64,000 nucleotides of DNA, from positions 124,001 to 188,000 of the forward strand of contig DASWNX010000029.1 of assembly GCA_036399055.1 (NCBI GenBank), in the 5' to 3' direction. This document shows, piece by piece, positions 16,885-29,885 of the stretch. Source of the DNA: Jatrophihabitans sp. (GTDB lineage Bacteria; Actinomycetota; Actinomycetes; Mycobacteriales; Jatrophihabitantaceae). Under the pieces are notes generated by a model, which saw nothing but the letters and a program-made list of their open reading frames with translations, did no database searches and had not been told where the DNA came from. A program made the position numbers and the translations under genes. Numbering within the stretch: the first letter of the stretch is position 1; every line of letters begins with the position of its first letter.

Positions 16885-17354
16885 ATGCCGACGGTGAACT
16901 TCAGCTGCTGCCGGGTGATCCCGCCCTCGAAGTCGAAGGCCTGCTCGGCGCAGATGCCGACCAGGCCGTCGTCGGGAAGCACCGTGTAGGCCTTGGGAAA
17001 CAGCTTGCTGCGATTCCAGTCGTCGAGCACCAGGGCCAGCGTCGGTCGCAACTCGACCTCGAACCTGCGGTTGAGGTAAAGACGGGCCTGCAGCACCTCT
17101 TCGTCCGGGCCGTAGTGGAAGAAGTAGATGCTGAAGTTGTCCCAGCGCACCGCGAGGTCGCCGTCGTCGTCGATCATCGAGCGCAGCGAGTACTCCTTCA
17201 GGATGCCCTGCAACACCTTGTTGCTGGGCAGCACAGTGGGACCCTCGCGCCGTCCGATCGGCGGCTCACCCGACCGGCGCTGCTCCACGCCCGCTTTGGC
17301 CGCCGCCACGGCCGAGGCGGCCGAGGCGGCGATGCTACGCAGACGACCAGGCAC
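16833..17354 (-). CDS. YbjN domain-containing protein
   Basis: 173 residues from GTG 17354. After an Ala/Arg-rich N-terminus, the pattern V-R-W-D-N-F-S-I-Y-F-F, L-Y-L-N-R-R-F, L-V-L-D-D-W-N-R-S-K-L-F-P-K-A-Y and D-F-E-G-G-I-T-R-Q-Q-L matches the actinobacterial YbjN family, a chaperone-like alpha/beta fold sometimes compared to type III secretion chaperones. Role unknown; cytoplasmic. It sits between ppdK and dgt, and its last codons provide a GAGGAG sequence that could serve as the ribosome site for dgt. Confidence 0.85.
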   Translation of the reverse strand: MPGRLRSIAASAASAVAAAKAGVEQRRSGEPPIGRREGPTVLPSNKVLQGILKEYSLRSMIDDDGDLAVRWDNFSIYFFHYGPDEEVLQARLYLNRRFEVELRPTLALVLDDWNRSKLFPKAYTVLPDDGLVGICAEQAFDFEGGITRQQLKFTVGMWLQNLQQFADWTEEHV

Positions 17355-17386
17355 GCCTGTGAGATTACCCGGACTCCCCGTACCGG

Positions 17387-20080
<2,694 letters not shown>

Positions 20081-20263
20081 CGCGCACCACCACACTGTGA
20101 GACGGACATAGGTCCTGCCGACCATAGGGGGCGTAAGCGATTGCGGTCAGCAGGTCCGCCGATCTGGAGGCAAAGGACACACTGGTGTCGGCGATCGCGT
20201 CCGGTGAGCAAGCACGGCAGTGAGGTCCGGGGATCGTCAGGCGCCGAGCGCTGCCGGCCGGCG

Positions 20264-21244
20264 TCAGCCGATCAGGACGTCCTTGTAAAAGACATTGGCA
20301 TAGCGGTTGACGCCGTCCAGCCCGTCCCGGGAGGCGAAGCCGAAGACCAGCTCGACCTTGCCCGCGCTGGTCTTGTAGACCGCCATGCCCTCGGGCTCGC
20401 GGTACACCAGCGTGCTGCCCGCCCGGGTGATCACCTTGTTCTGCACGATGGCCCCGGTGTTGAGGTCGATGCAGGTGATCGCGGAGTCGATGTCGTCGGC
20501 GCTGGCATGGCCGTCGCCGGTGAGGACGTAGAGGTACTTGCCGTAGAAGGTGTAACCCTGAAAGGTGCCGCTGACCGAGGGCATCGGAATGCGAGCCAGC
20601 ACGGTGGAGAAGTCACCGGCCGACGCGGCGGCCAGGCTGTAGGCGCTGAACTCCATGCGCCCTGAGACCGACCGGCGGATCAGGATGCGCTTGTTCACCG
20701 GGTCGGTGGCGCAGGTGACGTTCGTGCTGCCGGTGAAGAACTTGCGCACGTTCGCCGGAGTCGTCCCGCTGACGAACTTGAACCGCTGCAGCGCGGTCCC
20801 CCGGCCCGAGTCATCGTGGCTGCTGGAGTCGGCCTCGGTCCACAGGTAGGTGCTGGTGCCGACCGGCTCGGCGCCGAAGGAGACGCCGTGCCCGGCATTG
20901 GCCAGGTGCATGTAGCCGAGCAGGTTGCCGTTGAAGTCGAGCTGGTTCACGCACAGGTCGTCACCGTCGGAGCCGTTACGGATCTGGATGACGAACATCC
21001 GGCGGTTGACGTTGTCGAAGGCGATGCCCTGCATGGCGTGGTGGGACTCGTGCAGGGGCCGGTTGCGCGCGAAGAAGTCATAGGACGGCTGGCTGAGGTC
21101 GAAGTAACTCGACGCCGGCAGCGCCGCCGAGGCCGCCGACGGAAAGGCCAGCCCGCCCAGCCCGAGCGCCGCCGTCATCCCACCGGCCTTGAGCGCCGAA
21201 CGGCGCGAGACGAGCCTGGGCGGAGAGGTGGCGTCCTCGGTCAT
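20264..21244 (-). CDS. Tat-exported TagC-like beta-propeller protein
   Basis: About 326 residues from ATG 21244, chosen for AGGAGC six bases upstream (TTG 21262 is the alternative). The N-terminus has a twin-arginine signal, S-R-R-S-A-L-K-A-G-G, a hydrophobic core and an A-S-A-A-L-P cleavage region. The mature part (Y-F-D-L-S-Q-P-S-Y-D-F-F, I-A-F-D-N-V-N-R-R-M-F-V, G-H-G-V-S-F-G-A-E-P-V-G, Y-L-W-T-E-A-D) matches the P68 receptor-binding-protein/TagC-like beta-propeller family, common as secreted actinobacterial proteins and named after teichoic-acid protein TagC and phage tail proteins. Probably a folded extracellular propeller that binds wall polymer or ligand; no catalytic residues identified. 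Confidence 0.85.
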   Translation of the reverse strand: MTEDATSPPRLVSRRSALKAGGMTAALGLGGLAFPSAASAALPASSYFDLSQPSYDFFARNRPLHESHHAMQGIAFDNVNRRMFVIQIRNGSDGDDLCVNQLDFNGNLLGYMHLANAGHGVSFGAEPVGTSTYLWTEADSSSHDDSGRGTALQRFKFVSGTTPANVRKFFTGSTNVTCATDPVNKRILIRRSVSGRMEFSAYSLAAASAGDFSTVLARIPMPSVSGTFQGYTFYGKYLYVLTGDGHASADDIDSAITCIDLNTGAIVQNKVITRAGSTLVYREPEGMAVYKTSAGKVELVFGFASRDGLDGVNRYANVFYKDVLIG

Positions 21245-21380
21245 GGGTGCTCCTGGGGTCAACGCGACGACCTGTCGGCGACCGGTCAGGCCATCACCCT
21301 AAACCGCCGGTAAGCGTCTTGTGGTGCATATCGCCTAGCTCTCGGCGTTGCGCGAGCCTGGAGGCCGACGCCACGCCGGC

Positions 21381-22817
21381 TCAGTCCTTGATCCTCTCCT
21401 TGACCTGACGGACGGAGACCGGCGCGCCCGGAACCCCGCCGGGCCGGGACACGTACTCGCCGACCCCGACGCAGGTGAACAGCAACGTCACCAGGTCGCT
21501 GGACTGGCCGAGCAGGGCCGGCACCTCGGTGTCCAGGAAGGTCATGCCGGACGCGGTCGCTCCGAGGGCGTACGCGGCCAGATGCAACCGTCCCTCGACC
21601 AGGCCGGCTGCCAGCTGGGCGTCCCGGTAGCCCCGGTCGTCGAGTTCGGCGCCGTCGATCGCGCCGATCACCACGTAGCCGGCGTCGGCGGCCAGGTACT
21701 GGTCCAGGGCGATCCGCAGCAGCTCGTCGCGCAGCTCGGCCTGCCGCTGCGGGGTGTCCAGATCGGGCCACCGGTAGACGCCCGGGGCCATCCCTTCCAC
21801 CCCGTGCACCACCACCCAGTGCGGCACCTCGATCCCCCGCATCGCCGCACGCATCGGCCAGTCCAGCAACTGTCGCGGCAGCTGGACGCCGCGGTCCATC
21901 AGCCGCTGCGAGCCGCGCCGCAGGATCACCTCGTCCAGCGCAGGTGATTCGGGCACGTCGGCCAGCGCCGGGCCGACCGGCCATGCCGGACCCGGCTCGT
22001 CGCTGTCGCCGGCGCGCTGGGCTTGGGTGCACAGCGGAAACTCGACCTCGGGCAGGAAACCTGGCGTGGCCGGACCGCTGGCGTCGGTCACCGGCGTCGC
22101 GTCGCCGAGGCAGACCAGCGCGAGCGGGTACTCGTGCACGCCGTCGGCGCCCACCAGGCGGGCGATCGCGGTGTCGGCGAACCGCGTCTGCAGCCGAGGC
22201 CGGGCGCCGGCGCTGTCGGCCGCGGCGATCAGCTGGGACAGCGCGGTGCCGGCGTCCCAGTAGAGATGGCGCCAACCCCGCTCGGCGTAGCGCCACCCGG
22301 TTCGCCACGGAACCCCGGTGACGATCAGCGTGCTGGCCGCGCCACCCGGCGCGGGCCCGACCTGCACCAGGGCGTGGTTGACGGGGTCATACCAGTGCAC
22401 CCCGTCCGGCACCCCGGACACGCCTCTGACGCTGGCATAGACCTCCAGCGGGAACCGGGCGCCGGCCGAGCCCGCGGCCCGGAACAGGATCTTCCGTCCC
22501 GGGCGCTCGCCCGTCCGGACGACCCCCGCGCCGAGGTAGAGGATGCGGCCGAGCTGTGCGGCGTCGAGCGGCCTGCTCGGCGCCGGGCTGCCCGCCAGCG
22601 CGGCGGTGGCGCTGACGCCCGGATTCGGCAGCTCGCGGGGCAACGGCGTCACCGGCAGGCCGGCGTCGTACTGCTTGACCTGCGGCGGGAGGGTGGCCAG
22701 GTCGTTGGGAACCAGGTCGTGCCGCACCCGGGGGTCATCGACCGGCGCGTCCCAGTCCTGATCAGGGGTGTATGACGTCAGCCGGTGCAGCAGCCCCGCT
22801 CCGTTCTCAAGATCCAT
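21381..22817 (-). CDS. Nitroreductase-fold protein with tandem SagB/ThcOx-like domains
   Basis: About 478 residues from ATG 22817; the frame is open further upstream but that part looks non-coding. The N-terminal half (about 1-250) shows L-Y-L-G-A-G-V-V-R-T-G, S-A-G-A-R-F-P-L-E-V-Y-A and G-V-H-W-Y-D-P. The C-terminal half (about 300-478) repeats a related pattern: G-V-Y-R-W-P-D-L, then G-A-T-A-S-G-M-T-F-L-D-T-E-V. This is the SagB-type flavin dehydrogenase layout, used for azoline oxidation in RiPP maturation but also found outside such clusters. No YcaO cyclodehydratase or precursor gene is nearby, so I infer a stand-alone FMN oxidoreductase. It follows dusB by 119 bp on the same strand. Confidence 0.8.
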   Translation of the reverse strand: MDLENGAGLLHRLTSYTPDQDWDAPVDDPRVRHDLVPNDLATLPPQVKQYDAGLPVTPLPRELPNPGVSATAALAGSPAPSRPLDAAQLGRILYLGAGVVRTGERPGRKILFRAAGSAGARFPLEVYASVRGVSGVPDGVHWYDPVNHALVQVGPAPGGAASTLIVTGVPWRTGWRYAERGWRHLYWDAGTALSQLIAAADSAGARPRLQTRFADTAIARLVGADGVHEYPLALVCLGDATPVTDASGPATPGFLPEVEFPLCTQAQRAGDSDEPGPAWPVGPALADVPESPALDEVILRRGSQRLMDRGVQLPRQLLDWPMRAAMRGIEVPHWVVVHGVEGMAPGVYRWPDLDTPQRQAELRDELLRIALDQYLAADAGYVVIGAIDGAELDDRGYRDAQLAAGLVEGRLHLAAYALGATASGMTFLDTEVPALLGQSSDLVTLLFTCVGVGEYVSRPGGVPGAPVSVRQVKERIKD

Positions 22818-22935
22818 GCGCTGCAGCGTGCCAGGCGCCGGGCCGTGACCGCCACCCCCGCTGCCGCTGACTGATCGACGACCAAGGCGCGAGCCGGCTG
22901 GCCTGATCACCGCCGCGACGCGCGGGACCTCACGC

Positions 22936-24081
22936 TCAGCCGCCGGAGTCGGCCAGCTCCGCGCCGAACGGCACGGCGCGCGACTCCCGGTCAGCCAGCC
23001 AGCCCTCGGGCAGCGCCACCTTGCGGGCGCCGGAGGTGCGCCCGCGCGGCTGGCCGAGCACCGCGGCCGGAAACGGCTGGCTCTGGTCGAGCTGGCCGAG
23101 CAGGTCGGCGAGCTCGGCGAGCCCGGACGCCAGCGCCAGGGCGCGGCGCAGCTCGCTGCCGACCGAGAAGCCCTTGAGGTACCAGGCGACGTGCTTGCGG
23201 AAGTCGGTGACGCCGTGCTCCTCACCGAGCCACTCGGCCAGCAGCTCGGCGTGCCGGAGCATCGCCGCGGCCACCTGGTCCAGGCCCGGCAGGTTCACGT
23301 GGCGCTGGCCGGCGAACGCCGCGGCCAGGTCGCCGAACAGCCAGGGCCGGCCCAGGCAGCCCCGGCCCACCACCACGCCGGCGCAACCGGTCTGCTCCAC
23401 CATCCGGACCGCGTCGGCGGCCTCCCAGATGTCGCCGTTGCCCAGCACCGGGATGTCGAGCAGCGCGGCCAGCTCAGCGATCGGCGCCCAGTCGGCCTGG
23501 CCGCCGTAGAACTCGGCCGCCGTCCGGCCGTGCAGGGCGACGTAGGCCACCCCCGCGTCCTGGGCCCGCAGCGCGGCCTCGCGGTAGGTCAGGTGGTCGG
23601 CGTCCACCCCCAGGCGCATCTTGACCGTCACCGGCAACTGCCCGTCCGCGGCCTTCACCGCCGCGCCCACGAGATCGGAGAAGAGGTTGATCCGCCACGG
23701 CAGGGCCGAGCCGCCGCCGCGCCGGGTCACCTTGGGCACCGGGCAGCCGAAGTTCAGGTCGACGTGATCGGCCAGGTCCTCGGCCACGATCATCCGCACC
23801 GCCCGGGCCACGATCTCCGGGTCCACCCCGTAGAGCTGGATCGAGCGGGGCGTCTCGTCGGCGGCGAAGCGAATCATCCGCAGCGTCTTGGGATTGCGCT
23901 CGACCAGCGCCCGGGAGGTGATCATCTCCGAGATGTAGAGGCCGGCGCCGTACTCGCGGCACAGCCTGCGAAACGCCACGTTGGTGATGCCGGCCAGCGG
24001 CGCGAGCACCACCGGCGGGTCGACCACGATGCGCTGGCCGAGCCGTAACGGCGCGGTAACCGGCGTCAGCACGCCCGCCAT
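22936..24081 (-). CDS. dusB: tRNA-dihydrouridine synthase
   Basis: 381 residues, an FMN-dependent TIM barrel that reduces uridine to dihydrouridine in tRNA D-loops. Motifs: V-L-A-P-L-A-G-I-T-N-V-A-F-R-R-L (FMN site), D-L-N-F-G-C-P-V-P-K-V-T-R-R-G-G-G-S-A-L (catalytic Cys), V-T-V-K-M-R-L-G, H-G-R-T-A and G-N-G-D-I-W. Its ATG is one base after the glyS stop, giving an operon. The spacing and order glyS-dusB are typical of actinobacteria. Confidence 0.96.
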   Translation of the reverse strand: MAGVLTPVTAPLRLGQRIVVDPPVVLAPLAGITNVAFRRLCREYGAGLYISEMITSRALVERNPKTLRMIRFAADETPRSIQLYGVDPEIVARAVRMIVAEDLADHVDLNFGCPVPKVTRRGGGSALPWRINLFSDLVGAAVKAADGQLPVTVKMRLGVDADHLTYREAALRAQDAGVAYVALHGRTAAEFYGGQADWAPIAELAALLDIPVLGNGDIWEAADAVRMVEQTGCAGVVVGRGCLGRPWLFGDLAAAFAGQRHVNLPGLDQVAAAMLRHAELLAEWLGEEHGVTDFRKHVAWYLKGFSVGSELRRALALASGLAELADLLGQLDQSQPFPAAVLGQPRGRTSGARKVALPEGWLADRESRAVPFGAELADSGG

Positions 24082-24082
24082 C

Positions 24083-25474
<1,392 letters not shown>

Positions 25475-25486
25475 AGCGGAACTCCA

Positions 25487-26722
25487 TCAGGAACGGGTCG
25501 GCGACGATCCGTCCAGGGTATCGGTAGCGCGCACCGGCTCCTTGCCATCGCAGGCCCGCTCGCGGTCGGGGCCCGCCTGCTCCCGGTCCGCGCCCGCCTG
25601 CTCCCGGTCCGCGCCCGCCTGCCGCGCCTCGACGCCGGCCCGCGAGCGCGAGCGCTGCCAGCGGCCGAAGCCGATCGTCACGACCGCGGTGACCACCCAG
25701 CCCAGCAGGATGTCGAAGACGTAGTGCTCGCTGGAGTACACCAGCGCGAACGCCATCGCCAGTGAGTAGCCGGCCAGCAGCGGCCGCCAGCGGCGGCGGA
25801 CCCGGCGCCAGAAGAACACCGTGATCAGGCCGGTGACCGCCGCGTGCAGGGACGGCACCGCGGCCACCTGGTTGACCCCGGCCTGGCCCTGGTCCAGCAG
25901 CGCCTTGGCGCGCTCAAGCCCCAGCCGGTCCCAGCCCCGGCCGGAGATCCGCTCCACATAGGCCGCGGCGCCGGGGTTCTCGGGCCTGACCTGGCCCAGG
26001 ATGCCGGCCGAGCCCACCTTGTCGGGGTCGGCGTACATGCACGCCGGGTCCGACGGCCCGCCGGCCACCTGCTCGGCGCTGCACAGCGAGGCGGCCCACG
26101 GCGGCGCGGCCGGCACCGCGATGAAGCCGGCCAACCCGATGAAGGACACCGCCACGAACTGGAACACGAACTGACGCCAGGCCGGCCGGTCACGCAACCA
26201 GAGCAGGCCGGCGACCAGGTAGGGCGCGAAGAAGAACGAGACGTAGACGATGCTGACGCCGACCTCCCACCATGGGGCGAACGGCTCCTTGAGCTTGGAC
26301 TGCAGCCAGACCGTCGGCTCGACCCGGAACAGGACCCGGTCGAAATCCATCTGGAAATACCACTCGGTCGGGCGTCCCAGCGCCTCGGCAGCGCCCCGGC
26401 TCAGGTCATAGACCAGCAGGACGGCGGCGAACGGCAGCCAGTCACGCAGCACCGTCCACCCCTGCCGGCGGCCGACACTGGCGGCGAGCAGGCCGGTGCA
26501 GATGTAGATCAGGACGGTGTTGCGGTCGAAGGACACCCCGTCCCGGCGGATCCAGTAGCCGATGCCGAGGGCCCAGGCCAGGATCGCCGACCAGCGCAGG
26601 ATCCTCCGCGCTGTGCCGGGGTTCAGCCTGCCTCGACCGGTGTCAGCTTTCGCGCTGACGGCTGCCTCGGACTCCTCGCCGGCCGTCGCCAGCTCGGACT
26701 CGGTCGCCGCCAGGATGCTCAC
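25487..26722 (-). CDS. PAP2-superfamily membrane phosphatase/transferase (inositol-phosphorylceramide-synthase-like)
   Basis: 411 residues from GTG 26722. About six transmembrane helices and a C-terminal PAP2 signature: A-A-V-P-S-L-H-A-A-V-T-G (second motif) and Y-S-S-E-H-Y-V-F-D-I-L-L-G-W (third motif, catalytic His). The extracytoplasmic loop with V-P-A-A-P-P-W-A resembles the AUR1/IPT subgroup that acts on inositol phospholipids or polyprenyl phosphates. The last about 50 residues are a charged tail containing a Q-A-G-A-D-R-E heptapeptide repeat. It ends 12 bp before glyS and probably shares its transcript. Substrate unknown; membrane lipid or polyprenyl phosphate recycling is plausible beside uppS. 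Confidence 0.85.
   Translation of the reverse strand: MSILAATESELATAGEESEAAVSAKADTGRGRLNPGTARRILRWSAILAWALGIGYWIRRDGVSFDRNTVLIYICTGLLAASVGRRQGWTVLRDWLPFAAVLLVYDLSRGAAEALGRPTEWYFQMDFDRVLFRVEPTVWLQSKLKEPFAPWWEVGVSIVYVSFFFAPYLVAGLLWLRDRPAWRQFVFQFVAVSFIGLAGFIAVPAAPPWAASLCSAEQVAGGPSDPACMYADPDKVGSAGILGQVRPENPGAAAYVERISGRGWDRLGLERAKALLDQGQAGVNQVAAVPSLHAAVTGLITVFFWRRVRRRWRPLLAGYSLAMAFALVYSSEHYVFDILLGWVVTAVVTIGFGRWQRSRSRAGVEARQAGADREQAGADREQAGPDRERACDGKEPVRATDTLDGSSPTRS
25571..25625. repeat. In-frame 21-bp tandem repeat in the PAP2 protein tail
   Basis: The 21-mer starting GCCCGCCTGCTCCCGGTCC occurs at 25571-25591 and 25592-25612, with a third partial copy from 25613. It encodes Q-A-G-A-D-R-E repeats in the cytoplasmic C-terminal tail. 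A degenerate copy precedes it at about 25552. Confidence 0.85.
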
Positions 26723-26832
26723 CTCACCGCACGTCGTCGGATGCCCTGCCGGGCCGTTTCACGTCTGACCTGTTCCCTAGGCAACCAATCTACCGAGCCG
26801 GCGCGCGAGGCAAGCCGACGCGCCAGCGCCTC

Positions 26833-27207
26833 TCAGCTACCTGCCAGCCGGTTGCCCCAGTCGGCGTCGGCGGCCCGGTCGCTGGGTCGGGCCGTCTCCT
26901 GGCCGTCCTGGGAGATCCGCAGCAACTCCTCGAACGCGCTGGGCCGATCCAGCGCCTGGGACAGCAACGGCGTCGCGATCAGCTTGACCTGGTAACCGCC
27001 CAGACCGCGGCGATAGGCGCCGACCGACTCCCACTCGGTCAGCAGCAGCCAGCTGCCCGCGTCGTCGGTGGCCCGTCCCACCGAGCCCCGCACGAAGCCC
27101 GGGCGCTCGGCCAGCAGCCGCAGCGCCTGCTCGGCCTCTGCCTGGAAACGCTCGGCTTGCGGCCCCTCGCCCGCGTCCTCGGGACGGAACTGCAGCAGCG
27201 CGATCAC
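26833..27207 (-). CDS. Antibiotic biosynthesis monooxygenase (ABM)-fold protein
   Basis: About 124 residues from GTG 27207, which overlaps the uppS stop as GTGA; the longer open frame upstream is antisense-like and Arg-rich. The core ([51 protein letters not shown]) is the dimeric ferredoxin-like ABM domain. Family members range from cofactor-free quinone monooxygenases to heme-degrading enzymes; none of the diagnostic active-site sets is clear. Coupled to uppS in actinobacterial fashion; role unknown. Confidence 0.8.
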   Translation of the reverse strand: MIALLQFRPEDAGEGPQAERFQAEAEQALRLLAERPGFVRGSVGRATDDAGSWLLLTEWESVGAYRRGLGGYQVKLIATPLLSQALDRPSAFEELLRISQDGQETARPSDRAADADWGNRLAGS

Positions 27208-28052
27208 GAGGCGCCGCCGGCGTCGGTGACTGCGGCGCTCGGACCGGTGACGGCGCTGGCGTCGAGGGCGCTGGCGTCGACAGCGGCGCCGAACCGGCGG
27301 TCCCGGGAGGCGTAGCTGGCGCAGGCCGCCCAGAAGTGCCGGCGGTCGAAGTCCGGCCACGGGGTGTCGAGGAACATCAGCTCAGCGTAGGCCGACTGCC
27401 ACAGCAGGAAGTTCGAGGTGCGCTGCTCGCCGGAGGTCCGCAGGAACAGGTCGACGTCGGGCAGGTCGGGCTCGTCCAGGTAGCGGGCGAACATCTTCTC
27501 GTCGATCTTGGCCGGATCGAGCTTTCCGGCCGCGGCCAGCTCGGCCAGCCGGCGGGCGGCGTCGGCCACCTCGGCCCGGCCGCCGTAGTTCACGCAGAAC
27601 TGCAGGGTCAGCCGGTCGTTGCCCTCGGTGAACTGCTCGGCGTCCTCCAGCTGGCTGATCACGCTTCGCCACAGCCGGGGACGGCGGCCGGCCCAGCGGA
27701 TCCGGACGCCGTAGCTGTTGAGCTCGTCGCGCCGTCGCCGGATCACCTCTTTGTTGAAGCCCATCAGGAACCGGACCTCGTCAGGCGAGCGCCGCCAGTT
27801 CTCGGTCGAGAACGCGTAGGCCGACACCACCGGCACGCCGATCTCCATCGCCCCGAACAGCACGTCCATCAGCGCCGCCTCGCCGGCCCGGTGGCCCTCG
27901 GTGCGGGGCAGGCCGCGGCTGTTGGCCCACCGGCCGTTGCCGTCCATCACGATCGCGACGTGCCGGGGCAGCAGGTTGGTCGCGATCGCCGGCGGCCGGG
28001 CGCCGCTCGGGTGCGGCGGCGGGTCCGGCCAGGGCTGGCGGCGGGCAGGCAT
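27204..28052 (-). CDS. uppS: Isoprenyl transferase (undecaprenyl/decaprenyl diphosphate synthase family)
   Basis: About 282 residues from ATG 28052. A cis-prenyltransferase: [13 protein letters not shown] (catalytic Asp and diphosphate loop), [22 protein letters not shown] and [19 protein letters not shown]. It condenses isopentenyl diphosphate in cis to make the lipid carrier of peptidoglycan and other wall polymers. The Ala/Ser/Val-rich C-terminal about 25 residues look dispensable. recO lies upstream on the same strand, as is usual in actinobacteria, and the ABM-fold gene overlaps its stop. Confidence 0.96.
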   Translation of the reverse strand: MPARRQPWPDPPPHPSGARPPAIATNLLPRHVAIVMDGNGRWANSRGLPRTEGHRAGEAALMDVLFGAMEIGVPVVSAYAFSTENWRRSPDEVRFLMGFNKEVIRRRRDELNSYGVRIRWAGRRPRLWRSVISQLEDAEQFTEGNDRLTLQFCVNYGGRAEVADAARRLAELAAAGKLDPAKIDEKMFARYLDEPDLPDVDLFLRTSGEQRTSNFLLWQSAYAELMFLDTPWPDFDRRHFWAACASYASRDRRFGAAVDASALDASAVTGPSAAVTDAGGAS

Positions 28053-28144
28053 GGGGCAACCGTAGTACCGGGCCACCGCGGCGCCGGGCAACGGCAGCGC
28101 TCCGGACAGGCGCGGCGGCGATGACGGGCCGGGCGCTCAGCCGC

Positions 28145-28912
28145 TCAGCGGTCCACCAGCGGCAGCGACCGGATGCCGCGCTCGAGGTGCCACTGCAGGT
28201 GGGCGGCGATCAGGCCGCTGGCCTCGCGGCGCAGGTCCAGCGTGGCAGCCTCGGCGCCGGCCCAGTCGCCTGAGAGCAGCGCCGTCATCAGGCTCAGCGA
28301 GCCGGCCTGCGGCCGCACCGAGCCCGCCGGCCGGCAGCTCGGGCAGACCGCGCCGCCGGCCGGCACGTTGAAGGCGGCGTGCGGCCCGGGCGTCGAGCAC
28401 ACCGCGCACTCGGCCAGCGCCGGCTCCCAACCGGCCAGCGACATCGACCTGATCAGGAACGCGTCCAGGATCAGGGTGGCCTCGTGGTCGCGGTCGGCCA
28501 GGGAGCGCAGCGCGCCCACCACCAGCAGGTACTGCCGCAGCGCCGGCTCGCCCTCTTCGGCGGTCAACCGCTCGGCGGTCTCGCAGATCGCCACCGCCGC
28601 CGTCCAGCCGGGGTAGTCCGAGGCCAGCCGCGCGCCGTAGTTGTCGACCGACTCGACCTGGGTGACCAGGTCCAGCCCGTGGTGTCGCGGGTGCCCGTGC
28701 TCGGCGTCGGGCACCGCCGTCCGGGTGTGCAGCTGCACGTCGATGTGGCTGCCGGGCTCGAGCCGGGCGCCGTAACGGGAGGTGGTGCGCCGCACGCCCT
28801 TGCCGACCGCCCTGATCCGGCCGTGCCGGCGGGTCAGCAGGGTGACGATCCGGTCTGCCTCGCCCAGCTTGTGGACGCGCAGCACCACGGCTTCGTCACG
28901 GTAGAGCGGCAC
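28145..28912 (-). CDS. recO: DNA repair protein RecO
   Basis: 255 residues from GTG 28912. The N-terminal OB fold (L-Y-R-D-E-A-V-V-L-R-V-H-K-L-G-E-A-D-R-I-V-T-L-L-T) is followed by a helical bundle and a four-Cys zinc site (C-A-V-C ... C-P-S-C, about residues 177-204). RecO anneals single strands and loads RecA with RecR in gap repair. Length and order are normal. Confidence 0.95.
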   Translation of the reverse strand: MPLYRDEAVVLRVHKLGEADRIVTLLTRRHGRIRAVGKGVRRTTSRYGARLEPGSHIDVQLHTRTAVPDAEHGHPRHHGLDLVTQVESVDNYGARLASDYPGWTAAVAICETAERLTAEEGEPALRQYLLVVGALRSLADRDHEATLILDAFLIRSMSLAGWEPALAECAVCSTPGPHAAFNVPAGGAVCPSCRPAGSVRPQAGSLSLMTALLSGDWAGAEAATLDLRREASGLIAAHLQWHLERGIRSLPLVDR

Positions 28913-28986
28913 CTGTCCATCGTCGCAGATCGGGCTGACACCAGCTGGGAGCCGGCTACGACGCTCTCGGCGTCCAGGGGCGGGCG

Positions 28987-29631
28987 CTAGTGGCCGGCGC
29001 GGGTCGCCTGGGTGCGGCGCAACCGGTTGCGCAGCGCCCGGCGGGCGACGGGGCCGAGGTCATCGAGCACTTCGGTAAGCACCGCGACCTGGGCCAGGGC
29101 GTCCAGGGCGTGCTCGGAGGACTCTGGGTCGGCTGCCTCGTACAGCTCGAGTCCGATGAACGCGGCCGCTAGTGCGCGGGCCAGGCCTGGGATGTCGAGC
29201 GCCGCCTTGATCGGGCTGTCGGCGAGGATGCGCTGCAGGGTCTGCTCGATCTCGTTGATCCACAGGTTCAGCGCCACCCTGGCCGCCTCGGCGAGGGTGG
29301 CGCTCTGCTGCGCGGCGGCCAGCACCTGGGCCAGCACCTGGGTGTTGCCGGCGGCCCGCTCGGCCTCGTGCAGGGACCGCCCGACCGTGAGCAGCTCGCG
29401 CAGCGAGGTGACCTCGGCGAACTGGTCGGAGTACAGGGCCACCCGAGCCCGGGTCGCGCTCTGGCACGCGGTGATGATCAGCTCTTCCACCGATCCGAAG
29501 TGGTAGAAGACCAGGGCCTGGTTGACGCCCGCGGTCGCGGCGATGGACCGGGCCGAGGCGCCGGCGATGCCCTTGTCGCGCAGCGTCGCGATGGCGCCGG
29601 CCAGCAGCCGGTCACGGGTGTCACCGCTCAT
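28987..29631 (-). CDS. TetR-family transcriptional regulator
   Basis: About 214 residues. The N-terminal helix-turn-helix is typical: T-R-D-R-L-L-A-G-A-I-A-T-L-R-D-K-G, then S-A-R-S-I-A-A-T-A-G-V-N-Q-A-L-V-F-Y-H-F-G-S-V-E-E-L. The rest is an all-helical ligand/dimer domain. The ATG at 29631 overlaps the stop of the 71-residue membrane protein gene (ATGA), so the start is fixed and the genes are coupled. Three near-identical palindromes upstream of the operon (30103-30178) are the likely operators, so I infer autoregulation. The ligand is unknown; the adjacent MFS gene upstream is a possible second target. Confidence 0.9.
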   Translation of the reverse strand: MSGDTRDRLLAGAIATLRDKGIAGASARSIAATAGVNQALVFYHFGSVEELIITACQSATRARVALYSDQFAEVTSLRELLTVGRSLHEAERAAGNTQVLAQVLAAAQQSATLAEAARVALNLWINEIEQTLQRILADSPIKAALDIPGLARALAAAFIGLELYEAADPESSEHALDALAQVAVLTEVLDDLGPVARRALRNRLRRTQATRAGH

Positions 29632-29843
29632 GCGGTGACACCGGCGCCGTTCCCGTTGCCCGTCCGCCTCCGATTCCGGCCGAGGGAGGACATGACCGCC
29701 CACGGCACGGCCGCCGCGGCGCGACTGCCGATGCTCGCGACCGTCCAGTAGAGGGCGCCGAGCGCCCCGCCCGCGATGGCGCCCCAGCCCAGTCCGCGGC
29801 TGACCAGCGGAGCTGGATCCCACCGCGCGTCCGTCTGGTTCAT
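29628..29843 (-). CDS. Small one-helix membrane protein in the TetR operon
   Basis: 71 residues from ATG 29843 with GAGGAAG upstream. A glycine-rich hydrophobic segment (W-G-A-I-A-G-G-A-L-G-A-L-Y-W-T-V-A) and a second weaker one are followed by a basic tail. The stop overlaps the regulator start as ATGA. No family recognised. Its fixed position between a tiny Pro-rich peptide and the regulator suggests a function tied to the regulator's signal, but this is inference. Confidence 0.7.
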   Translation of the reverse strand: MNQTDARWDPAPLVSRGLGWGAIAGGALGALYWTVASIGSRAAAAVPWAVMSSLGRNRRRTGNGNGAGVTA

Positions 29844-29885
29844 GTCGTTTCTGTTCTTCCTCAGCCCCGGTGTTCGGTCCCCTCG

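Noticed and set aside
21244..22936. RiPP gene cluster around the SagB-like gene
   Set aside because: No YcaO, protease, transporter or short precursor next to it; flanks are dusB and a propeller gene.
26833..27360. A longer ABM-fold protein
   Set aside because: The extra N-terminal residues are an Arg-rich shadow of uppS; the GTGA overlap gives a natural start.
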